From assembly GCF_047470865.1 (NCBI RefSeq), contig NZ_JAZDRH010000003.1, positions 143,834 to 207,833 on the forward strand: a DNA stretch of 64,000 bases, in the 5' to 3' direction. The notes beneath the pieces were generated by a model. The model saw only the letters and a list, made by a program, of their open reading frames with translations, made no database searches and had not been told where the DNA came from. The translations under genes and the position numbers were made by a program. Origin of the DNA: JAZDRH01 sp047470865. Lineage in GTDB: Bacteria; Pseudomonadota; Gammaproteobacteria; Pseudomonadales; Pseudomonadaceae. Positions 56,949 through 64,000 of the stretch are shown here, one piece after another; within the stretch, counting starts at the first letter, position 1, and every line of letters starts with the position of its first letter.

Positions 56949-57490
56949 CGTTGGATCTCCTGTGAGAAGGCACCAGCGATTTCACCAAAGGCATATTTGT
57001 CTTCTTTATGTGGTTCGTACCACTTGGCATTCAAAATCAAAGAGTCGTTTTCTTGTTTTAGCTGCAGGACTCCGTCTGTTGTGGCAACAATTGAATCTCG
57101 ACTATTAAAGAATATACCTGGTAGCGCATAATGTTGAGTCTGACTACAAAACGTATCCCAGCGGTCAAAAGTTGCCATTTCTTGTGCGGTGCAAGCTTGA
57201 GCTTTAGTAACTTGCCCTGTCTTAGGATCTGTATAACTGGCGCAAGCTTTGGCAGGCTTAGCATTGCATTTAACTGTCGCCAAGAAGGTATCATTACTAG
57301 CGTGCTTGTTTGTTCGCATTCTCTCTACTAAGTCTTGCATGAGCCAAACTGCATGAGAGCGCTGAATGCTAGCATTTGTGCTTTGAATAGCTTTTAGCTG
57401 CATGGCTGCGAGGCCAAGAATTCCAATACTAACAATGAGTAAAGTGATTAAAACTTCAATTAAGGAAAAACCGTTTTTCTGTGCTTTCAT
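56945..57490 (-). CDS. pilV: Type IV pilus minor pilin PilV
   Basis: A 181-residue PilV: KAQKNG|FSLIEVLITLLIVSIGILGLAAMQLKAIQST, then SHAVWLMQDLVERMRTNKHAS, characteristic of PilV. Cys-rich middle (CNAKPAKACASY, QACTAQE). Three bases after the fimU stop, overlapping pilW. Confidence 0.93.
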   Translation of the reverse strand: MKAQKNGFSLIEVLITLLIVSIGILGLAAMQLKAIQSTNASIQRSHAVWLMQDLVERMRTNKHASNDTFLATVKCNAKPAKACASYTDPKTGQVTKAQACTAQEMATFDRWDTFCSQTQHYALPGIFFNSRDSIVATTDGVLQLKQENDSLILNAKWYEPHKEDKYAFGEIAGAFSQEIQR

Positions 57491-57493
57491 GTG

Positions 57494-58039
57494 TTAACTC
57501 TTTTGTACAACTTGGCAAATAGTATCGCTAGCAGTTAATACTCTTGCACGACCTTGTCGGTTAATATCAATACAACGTAACGAGCCTTCATTAAGGTTTT
57601 TATCATTAGAGTCAGGTTGTAATGTAATAAAGCCTGTTCCTGACTCTAATGAACCACGAGCAGTAAAAACGAGTTGCGTAGATGCATACTGTGTATTTGG
57701 GCTGGAAATAATGTGGTTCGAAGAAACCTCAAACTGACGTAATACGTCGCTAGTGTTAGAGCAATTTTTGCCTTTAGGGACAACGCACCAACCATTTACC
57801 CAACGATCATTATTACTGGTTTTCATTGGTACTACAGCAATAGGTTTTTGTAGTTTCATTGCTTCACTGCGGGCATACATTAAAGTCAGTGCTAGCTCAC
57901 TTGTTTGGCTTTTAACCTCTTGTTTTATAACAAATTTATAAAAATTTGGTACAGCAATAAATAGAACTATTCCTAATACCGCAATAGTTACCATCAGCTC
58001 AATAAGCGTGAAGGCGCGCATGAAACGTATATGAGTCAT
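57494..58039 (-). CDS. fimU: Type IV pilus minor pilin FimU/FimT (GspH family)
   Basis: A 181-residue GspH-like pseudopilin: MTHIRFMRA|FTLIELMVTIAVLGIVLFIAVPNFY (Glu5 present), TLMYARSEAMKLQKPIAVVP typical of GspH/FimT, and Cys in NGWCVVPKGKNC and GSLRCIDINRQGRARV. The start at 58039 has GGAG six bases upstream. First gene of the minor-pilin operon; promoter in 58040-58270. Confidence 0.9.
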   Translation of the reverse strand: MTHIRFMRAFTLIELMVTIAVLGIVLFIAVPNFYKFVIKQEVKSQTSELALTLMYARSEAMKLQKPIAVVPMKTSNNDRWVNGWCVVPKGKNCSNTSDVLRQFEVSSNHIISSPNTQYASTQLVFTARGSLESGTGFITLQPDSNDKNLNEGSLRCIDINRQGRARVLTASDTICQVVQKS

Positions 58040-58276
58040 GGCTTACTCCTAAAATGTAGGCTTTATAGGGCTTGTTTAGAGGTCTGCAGTTGGTAAAACA
58101 ACATTATACAAATAAACATATAATTTTTATGGATATTAATACAACTTATTGTTTTTTTCAGAGAAAAATAAGAAAGTTAAGGTCTTATCCTGACGAACGG
58201 TACTTTTTCACGTTTAAGTGGTGAATTAGTTCTACTTTTATGGAGTTCACAAGAGAAGATGGCGATTTTAATCAAT

Positions 58277-58302
58277 ACCGTGCGCAGCAGGTAACGCACG
58301 GT
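58277..58302 (-). terminator. Possible terminator after the YkvI-like gene
   Basis: ACCGTGCG / CGCACGGT perfect 8-base stem with a 10-base loop, six bases after the YkvI-like stop. Only an AT-rich tail without a proper T-run follows, so the call is moderate. The remaining 58040-58276 is AT-rich leader of fimU. Confidence 0.55.
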
Positions 58303-58307
58303 CTCTT

Positions 58308-59393
58308 TTAATTAGTCTTAATAGCGTGCTTGCATACAATAGCTTTCTTAAACACCTTAATCCTTAACCAAGCCACAATGACAGCCATAATCAAGAAGAA
58401 ACCAATATAGCCGAATACAGGGTACACTTTGCCTACAAGGGCTGTGAAACCTATAGAGCTGGCAGCATAAGCGATTAAGCCAATTATTATGGTGCTGTAA
58501 CGAAAATGACGGGTTCCAGCCACTTGAAAGCGGGCGATGAAAGAAAATAGCATGGCAACACCCGTATTTAGCACCATGCCTAAAATCACCAAAGATAATG
58601 CCAAGCCAATAAAAGGTGAAACTTTATCAGCTAAGCCTAGCATTGGCATGGATAAACCAGCAGTGATATCCAAGCGAGACAGCATGCCTAATGACATAAT
58701 TGCCATTAAAATACCTAAGGTTGCGCCACCCAAAATGCCACCCCATGTAGCACTACGTTCGCCTGTTGCATTGCCACCCATAATAGCTAACATGGGGACG
58801 CCAGCAATAAAGTTATAGGACACAAACAACAGAGCAGCGATCAACCAATGGGTAGCTCCTTTGGGTTGTTCTTGTGCTATTAGTCCTAATTCGTCAAAAG
58901 ATAGTTCACGACTAAAAAACGCATAGCCTGATAAATACAGCGCAATTAAAATTAAGAAAGGCGTGACGATACCAATTAGCATAATGACTCGTTGAATGTC
59001 TAAACACACCACAGCAATGATGGCAGCAGTAACCAGCAAGCCTCCAACTGAAGTGTCTAACGCGTATTGCTGTTGTAGCAAAGCGGCACCGCCTGCAATC
59101 ATTACTACCGTAATGGCAAACATAAAAAAGGTAATTGACCAGTCAATAAACTGACCTAAATACTTGCCACAAATAGCAGTAATGACTTGCTTATGGGAAA
59201 CGGCTTTTACGCGACTTCCAATATTGGCTAACGACATACCTAAAAACGCAAACAATACAGCGCCCAGTACTGAACCTAAGATGCCCCACATGCCAAAATT
59301 AACAAAAAATAACGCAATTTCTTGTCCAGAGGCGTAGCCTGCGCCGACTAAAACGCCGACTAAGGCGCTGGCAATCTTGATACTTTCTTTCAT
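58308..59393 (-). CDS. YkvI-like integral membrane protein
   Basis: A 361-residue protein with about ten helices. The N-terminus ESIKIASALVGVLVGAGYASGQEIALFFVNFG matches the YkvI family, distant relatives of the amino acid-polyamine/sodium symporters (LeuT-like first helix with an unwound GAGYASG motif). Uptake of an amino-acid-like solute is likely, but no substrate is known. Monocistronic. Confidence 0.8.
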   Translation of the reverse strand: MKESIKIASALVGVLVGAGYASGQEIALFFVNFGMWGILGSVLGAVLFAFLGMSLANIGSRVKAVSHKQVITAICGKYLGQFIDWSITFFMFAITVVMIAGGAALLQQQYALDTSVGGLLVTAAIIAVVCLDIQRVIMLIGIVTPFLILIALYLSGYAFFSRELSFDELGLIAQEQPKGATHWLIAALLFVSYNFIAGVPMLAIMGGNATGERSATWGGILGGATLGILMAIMSLGMLSRLDITAGLSMPMLGLADKVSPFIGLALSLVILGMVLNTGVAMLFSFIARFQVAGTRHFRYSTIIIGLIAYAASSIGFTALVGKVYPVFGYIGFFLIMAVIVAWLRIKVFKKAIVCKHAIKTN

Positions 59394-59770
59394 GGCCGAT
59401 CCTCATTGTGTACCACCAGTGTTGCCATCTTAAAAATGAGGAAACACGGCTTATATGCAGGTTTTGCTAAGTTTTATTAGACGCCAAACTGTCACAAAGG
59501 GCTATGGTTATTTATTGCGTATATTTTTACTTTTAAGCAAAATAATTAATAACTATAAATATAAAATTCAAATTTATGCTAAAAAATTATGATAATTACA
59601 GTTATTTTTTAAGAGTGGCTGCAGGCGTTATCGAGTTTGTCAGCTAATCAGAGACAGATTTTGTCTGCAGGCTGATCACTCTTGTAGGCTAAAACATGCT
59701 AGGTAAGTGTTAGCCCTAGAGAGCATTTTTGACATGCTCAGAAAGTAAAGCCAGATTGGGAAATGAGGCT
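59394..59770. other. AT-rich intergenic region with dyad symmetries, no gene
   Basis: About 377 bases between the divergent-free YkvI-like start and the end of the next minus-strand gene. AAGAGTG (59611-59617) is matched by CACTCTT (59677-59683), with a smaller AGACA/TGTCT dyad between them, so 59611-59683 could fold into one structure on either strand. It may be a small RNA, but no promoter or terminator signature decides it. Confidence 0.3.
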
Positions 59771-60439
59771 TTAAGTATCAAGCTGGTTAATATTAATTTT
59801 TCCAGCATACTTATGGAGCAGTTCTTCTAGATCATGTAGCTCTTGCCCTGTTAGCTCAGATCGTTGGATCGAATATTTACGCGTATTTGCTGCAATTTCA
59901 ATATAAGAATCACGTGCTTTTAGGGTGAGATCTGCATACGCAATGGTTGGCTCATCTTGCCCATTGCATGAAATCTGTAGCCCTTCTTTATCAAATAGCA
60001 GCGTGCTTATGTGTTTGTTGGATGGCAGATTAAATCGGATAGGAAATTCAATGTTTTCAAAGGCTGTAAAATAGAGGGTATAAGAAAACTGAGCTCTCAT
60101 AGAACCATCTGACCAGATGTGTTTTTGAATGCGCGCAATATGGAAGTTCATCTCTGAGATTGAAAAGGCGTTACCTATTTTATAGTGCTCTAAGAACAGC
60201 TTATCTTGTGCATTGTCATGTTGCGAAAAAATATTTTTGGATTCGTAGGTCCCAGCTATGTATTGCTTAGTACCTGCAATAACTAGCTCGCCTAAGTGCA
60301 GTGTATAGGCGGGCTCGCTACTATTAATTTTCCTTTGGTGCATTACAATACCAATAATAATTGCAATGATTAATGCTAAAATAATAACAGCGAACCCAAT
60401 GATTACAGGGTCCTCAAGTGCTTCCATTAGCTCTGACAT
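59771..60439 (-). CDS. Single-pass membrane protein of unknown function
   Basis: A 222-residue protein with an N-terminal helix (PVIIGFAVIILALIIAIIIGIVM, about residues 12-34) and a soluble, beta-rich C-domain (HLGELVIAGTKQYIAGTYES ... LQISCNGQDEPTIAYADLTLKARDSYIEIAANTRKYSIQ) ending in a short helix. I recognise no family or catalytic motif. It could be a cytoplasmic-facing PH-like domain protein. It has its own upstream region next to the decayed dioxygenase gene. Confidence 0.7.
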   Translation of the reverse strand: MSELMEALEDPVIIGFAVIILALIIAIIIGIVMHQRKINSSEPAYTLHLGELVIAGTKQYIAGTYESKNIFSQHDNAQDKLFLEHYKIGNAFSISEMNFHIARIQKHIWSDGSMRAQFSYTLYFTAFENIEFPIRFNLPSNKHISTLLFDKEGLQISCNGQDEPTIAYADLTLKARDSYIEIAANTRKYSIQRSELTGQELHDLEELLHKYAGKININQLDT

Positions 60440-60613
60440 AAAAGTCTCTTTAGTTGATGTTATTCATAAGTGCACAGTATGTAGCTGAGGCGGGCAGTAT
60501 AGATCATTTGGGCGGAGATTAATGTGATAGAAAGTGGGGCAATAATCTGTTATTTAGGCTTTGAAAGAAAAGAGCGGAATGTCAAAAGTAATTAGTGCGT
60601 TCAAGCGATAAAG

Positions 60614-61140
60614 CTAAACCCACGTCAGCCCTATAGGTAATTCAAAACTGTCGTATTCTATATGCACAATGCGTCGGTGCTTGGAGGAAACATCTTTGCT
60701 GGACGAGTGCAGTAGGCGAGGGCGCATGATTAATAAATAGTCTGTTTTGGTAGAACAAAGATAAGTTGGAGACTGACTTACAATTAAATCTTGTTCGTTT
60801 TTGCTCAAAATACCCAAAGTATGGCTTTTAGAGAGAGCTTTAAGCACTCATCATCTAAATTGATATGCAATTTGCCCATTGCAATGTATCTGTGTTGGTT
60901 CTGCATCCTTCGTTTAAAGTTTCCGGCCATCTAATGGCTTCTCCATCATTTTTAAAAGTTGTTCTATCTTATGCCTAGTAATTAACCAGTTCTTTTTAGG
61001 CGCTTTATCTAAAAAATAAGATGCATTAATTTGTATCTAGCCTTTTGGCATGTTAAGCGTCTTGATGCTAGATCCTCAATAGCTAAACTTTTGCTAAGAA
61101 ATTTAAGGGCATTTAAAGTTTGCGTTTTGTTAAGTCTCAT
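60614..61140 (-). pseudogene. Decayed phytanoyl-CoA dioxygenase (PhyH)-like gene
   Basis: The minus strand keeps recognisable pieces of a PhyH-family Fe(II)/2-oxoglutarate oxygenase in three shifted frames. From 61140: MRLNKTQTLNALKFLSKSLA to QKARYKLMHLIF and a stop; then, in another frame (from about 61018), YFLDKAPKKNWLITRH, matching the YFDKTPEKNWxVxWHQD region. Near 60870 comes LHINLDDE (usually LRIHLDD). After a further shift the last 77 codons read LSKSHTLGILSKNE, DYLLIMRPRLLHSSSK and HRRIVHIEYDSFELPIGLTW, the family C-terminus. Several frameshifts and small deletions, and loss of the HxD iron motif, make it nonfunctional. Confidence 0.68.
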
Positions 61141-61227
61141 TGATGGCACTATGTACTTGAGTTTTTTAATTAGCTATATTCAAAGGTAAACATTATGTAG
61201 CACACTATTTAATAAAAGGATGCTGTG

Positions 61228-62736
61228 ATGATTAATTTTCAAGGTATAAAAAGAATTGTCATCTTAGGTGGAGGGACAGCAGGGTGGTACGCAGCACTAG
61301 CATTAAAAAAAATTTTTAGCCCAAATGTTGAAATTAGAGTTATAGAGTCAGAAAAAATAGGGATTGTAGGTGTAGGCGAGGGGGGGCTATTGAATTTTAT
61401 TTCAGCCCTTAGATTTGTTGATATAGACCCAGACGAATTTAAGCAGGCTACTAATGCTACCTTTAAGTGGGGATTTAGCTATGAAGGCTGGCGAACGGGA
61501 AAGGCTGATGACGTATTTTACCACCCTTTTGGCTCAGCATCAGGTGTGGCAGCCAAATGGCATGAAAATGGGCATTATCCTTTATTTTCACTGATGATTA
61601 ACCAAGGTATTCAATTAGATAGCTATATAAGAGGTATGCATTATATTAAAAATAATGTTACCCAAGAAGAAGCTCACAATGCGATATTGTCGGATAGTAC
61701 AGATATCATCAACTCTTTCCATTTTGATAGCTATAAAACAGCTAAGTACCTTAAAAATAAAGCATTAGAACGAGGAGTCACTCATCAAGACGTAGTTATT
61801 GAGAGTGTTATTCGAGATCAGGAAGGCACAGTAACACATCTCATCACAGACACTAAGGAAAGTATAGCGCTCGATTTTATTATTGATGCTAGTGGGCTTG
61901 CTCGCAAAATCATATCTACTAGCAAAGAGGCAGATTGGGAGTCTTTTACCGATTATCTTATTCTAGATCGTGCTATACCTTTCTACATGCCTCATCCTAA
62001 GAAAAACCCTATGTTAGTGAGCCGCGCTATAGCTATGAGCTCAGGTTGGATGTGGCAAATTCCTCTCCAAGATAGGGTTGGGGCAGGCTATGTTTATAGT
62101 AGTCGACATCTATCAGATGAGGCAGCGGTAGCTGAAGTAAAGAATTATTTAGGTTTTGATGTCGAAATACAAAAAAATATAAAGTTTGAATCTGGATGCT
62201 ATAAGCGCGTGTGGATAAAAAATATGCTGACTATTGGTCTAGCATCAGGTTTTGTTGAGCCGCTTGAGGCTACATCTATTAGCCAGATGGTGGAGGAAGT
62301 AAGAAACTTCACAAGAGTCATAGCTTTTAGTCAAGGTATTGTTTCCAGTAAAACAATTGCAGAGTTTAATGAGGCAAATTTACGTTCTTGGCATGGTATC
62401 CGTGACTTTTTAAGAATGCACTACGATGTACCCAGACGAGATACTGCTTTTTGGCGTGATGCAGCGCAAGCTAAATATCCTGACACATATTTTTCATTCA
62501 AAGAAATTGTAAGTTTAAGAGCACCAAGGCTGCTCGATATAGAAAACTATGCAATCAACGGATGGTATGGAATATTCCATATAATTAACTGGACTTTTGT
62601 GGCGGCAGCCTTGGGTTTAATACCTCCGCAGGCTGTTGTTAATGATTTGTTAGCTATTCCAGATGACAAAAAAGCAAGGTTGGAAAAGTTTTTAGAGTGG
62701 ATAGATAAAAAGAAAACAATTAATAAAATAATATAA
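61228..62736 (+). CDS. Flavin-dependent tryptophan halogenase family protein
   Basis: A 502-residue FADH2-dependent halogenase-family protein. FAD-binding VILGGGTAGWYAALAL at residues 10-25, GVGEGG near 50, candidate catalytic Lys in NATFKWGFSYEGW near 80, the halogenase signature WMWQIPLQ (WxWxIP) near 275 and GFVEPLEATSI with the conserved Glu near 350. I start at ATG 61228, seven bases after AAAGGA; GTG 61225 is the alternative. By family it chlorinates or brominates an indole or related substrate with reduced FAD from a separate reductase. No biosynthetic genes flank it; a decayed PhyH gene is upstream and an adhesin downstream. Confidence 0.9.
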   Translation: MINFQGIKRIVILGGGTAGWYAALALKKIFSPNVEIRVIESEKIGIVGVGEGGLLNFISALRFVDIDPDEFKQATNATFKWGFSYEGWRTGKADDVFYHPFGSASGVAAKWHENGHYPLFSLMINQGIQLDSYIRGMHYIKNNVTQEEAHNAILSDSTDIINSFHFDSYKTAKYLKNKALERGVTHQDVVIESVIRDQEGTVTHLITDTKESIALDFIIDASGLARKIISTSKEADWESFTDYLILDRAIPFYMPHPKKNPMLVSRAIAMSSGWMWQIPLQDRVGAGYVYSSRHLSDEAAVAEVKNYLGFDVEIQKNIKFESGCYKRVWIKNMLTIGLASGFVEPLEATSISQMVEEVRNFTRVIAFSQGIVSSKTIAEFNEANLRSWHGIRDFLRMHYDVPRRDTAFWRDAAQAKYPDTYFSFKEIVSLRAPRLLDIENYAINGWYGIFHIINWTFVAAALGLIPPQAVVNDLLAIPDDKKARLEKFLEWIDKKKTINKII

Positions 62737-62835
62737 TGTTAATTGCAATAATTTTTAAGTGAGATCTATGTCACAATATTAAACTGAATAGCTAATTATT
62801 ATATTAATAATAGTTTTGTCTTGCGGGTTTAGTTT

Positions 62836-64000
62836 ATGAAAAGTTTATATATTGGTGTCATTACAGACTCAAATAGAAACGCCAAAATCTTAACAGGGAA
62901 AGACGGTAAGACATTGCGCCTTAAAGCGCAAGCAAACGTTGAATACATTCTTGTTAACCCAGAAACTGGGTATGCCCCAGATGAAATTATTACATTAAGA
63001 GATGGTAATGACTTAAAAATCTTCTTTCTGGATGAAGAAGAGCCATCCATCATTATCACAGATTACTACCTATACCCATCGCAAGTGGTTGGACAGCTTG
63101 AAAGTGGGGATATAGTTGGATACACCCCTGTATCAACATTAGATACAGAAGCTATCGAAGCTTTAGTTGATAAAGCTAATGCTGTACAAGTATTAAATGG
63201 TGAACTGCAAGAGCCTGTAGTCTGGGTTGCTGATAATGATATCAACTGGGGACTGCTGGTATTCTTAGGGTTAGTTGCAGGTGGCGCTGCCGGTGGCGGC
63301 GGTGGTGGTGGCGGTCATGATGAAGGCGAGATAATCCCACCGCCCACACAGAAAACTACTATTACAGAAGTAGAGGATGATCTAGAGCCTGTAGTTGGTA
63401 TTGTTGCCAACGATGGAGTGACTAATGATAATACTCCAACTATTAAAGGAATTTTAGATGCTCCTTTGGCTTCAGGTCAGGAAGTAGTTATTTATCGCAA
63501 TGGGCAAGTAGTAGGTAAAGCCACAGTAACAGGCACCACCTGGACCTTTGAAGACAGCCTAGCAGGCGATGGCAAATACACCTACACAGCAGGCGTTAAA
63601 GATGCTGCTGGCAATGCCGGTGCCTTATCAAACGAATACCACATCACCTTAGACACCGCGAGCCCAGATCAAGTCGCCACTATTGATCAAATCATCGACG
63701 ATGTTGACCCAATCCAAGGTGATATTGGCAACAACGGCACCACCAACGACAAAACCCCAACGCTCAAAGGCAGCCTAGACAAAACACTAGATAGCACAGA
63801 GCAACTGGTGATTTACCGTGATGGTAAAAAAGTAGGTATAGCCACAGTTAGCAACACCCAATGGGAATTTACTGACAGCATCGCCAACGACGGCAACTAC
63901 ACATACGTCGCCCGCGTAGAAGATGCAGCAGGCAACCAAGGCGTAGAATCTAACGAATACCAAATCACCTTAGATACCGCAGCGCCAAGCCAAACGGTGA
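62836..64000 (+). CDS. Giant BapA-type adhesin with Ig-like repeats (partial, 5' end only)
   Basis: Open from ATG 62836 to the right edge (388 codons and continuing). The N-terminus MKSLYIGVITDSNRNAKILTG (split) with LRLKAQANVEYILVNPETGY resembles the BapA prefix domain. A hydrophobic stretch WGLLVFLGLVAGGAAG leads to a run of Gly (about residues 153-162). Ig-like bacterial repeats then start (NDNTPTIKG, VVIYRNGQVVGKATV, WTFEDSLAGDGKYTY, VKDAAGNAG). No classical signal peptide is seen, fitting type I secretion through a C-terminal signal outside the window. Expected role: surface adhesion and biofilm formation. Confidence 0.88.
   Translation, partial: MKSLYIGVITDSNRNAKILTGKDGKTLRLKAQANVEYILVNPETGYAPDEIITLRDGNDLKIFFLDEEEPSIIITDYYLYPSQVVGQLESGDIVGYTPVSTLDTEAIEALVDKANAVQVLNGELQEPVVWVADNDINWGLLVFLGLVAGGAAGGGGGGGGHDEGEIIPPPTQKTTITEVEDDLEPVVGIVANDGVTNDNTPTIKGILDAPLASGQEVVIYRNGQVVGKATVTGTTWTFEDSLAGDGKYTYTAGVKDAAGNAGALSNEYHITLDTASPDQVATIDQIIDDVDPIQGDIGNNGTTNDKTPTLKGSLDKTLDSTEQLVIYRDGKKVGIATVSNTQWEFTDSIANDGNYTYVARVEDAAGNQGVESNEYQITLDTAAPSQTV
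63385..64000 (+). repeat. Tandem Ig-like repeat, 321-base period, second copy cut by the edge
   Basis: Copy 1 begins at 63385 and copy 2 at 63706. The segments AACGAATACCACATCACC (63631) and AACGAATACCAAATCACC (63952) are also exactly 321 bases apart, i.e. 107 residues per unit. DNA-level similarity is higher in the 3' half of the unit, and the repeats look richer in GC than the flanking genes. More copies are expected to the right. Confidence 0.88.

Noticed and set aside
60614..60847. 77-codon open frame taken as an intact small gene
   Set aside because: It matches only the C-terminal third of PhyH-type oxygenases, is preceded in frame by stops, and related pieces lie upstream in other frames.
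62756..62775. GTGA-N8-TCAC palindrome upstream of the adhesin considered as a CRP/Vfr site
   Set aside because: CRP/Vfr half-sites GTGA and TCAC should be six bases apart; here the gap is eight, and the flanks do not match.

Overview
The window looks like chromosomal DNA of a low-GC member of the Pseudomonadaceae (Thiopseudomonas/Entomomonas-like rather than a classical high-GC Pseudomonas). This is inferred from gene content and order, not from a database search. The proteins ilvD, rpiA, ilvA, thyA, lgt, glyQ-glyS, gmhB and the plsC-type acyltransferase read like Pseudomonas orthologues. The fimU-pilV-pilW-pilX-pilY1-pilE cluster has the Pseudomonas order. Base composition is clearly AT-richer than in typical pseudomonads. 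No rRNA, tRNA, CRISPR array, transposase or integrase gene was seen.

1-31 kb is mostly housekeeping: ilvD (cut by the left edge), rlmI, an SdiA-regulated-type protein, a divergent TetR/MFS pair, rpiA and ilvA, a CDF metal exporter, a DUF2157/DUF4401/GDYXXLXY membrane operon, thyA, a bacteriohemerythrin, lgt, TauE, an MFS carrier, a Tat-protein/GMC-oxidoreductase/aldehyde-dehydrogenase operon, glyQS, gmhB, an acyltransferase, and a HlyD plus double ABC-2 permease operon. Several intrinsic terminators separate these units.

31.5-50.6 kb is the most unusual part: about 19 kb of minus-strand genes. Transcription starts at an SrfA-like membrane protein and runs through SrfB (actin/Hsp70-fold ATPase signatures) and SrfC (dynamin-like P-loop protein). 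It continues with a single-pass PE-rich protein, an exported vWA protein, a MacB/LolD-type ATPase and FtsX-type permease, an exported formylglycine-generating-enzyme-like (SUMF1 fold) protein and two coiled-coil lipoproteins. After an intrinsic terminator follow three paralogous bitopic proteins: cytoplasmic N-domain, membrane helix, Pro/Glu-rich stalk, and in two of the three a periplasmic vWA domain. Only SrfABC have family names, and their molecular job is essentially unknown. The cluster looks like one trans-envelope, ATP/GTP-driven machine and is the best candidate for an undescribed system here.

50.8-58 kb is a type IV pilus minor-pilin/PilY1 operon. PilY1 carries an unusually long coiled-coil insertion in its C-terminal propeller, and an unrecognised small exported protein sits between pilX and pilY1. 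58-64 kb holds a YkvI-like membrane protein, a one-helix protein of unknown function, a decayed phytanoyl-CoA-dioxygenase-like pseudogene, a flavin-dependent tryptophan-halogenase-family gene, and the start of a giant Ig-like-repeat (BapA-type) adhesin that runs off the right edge.
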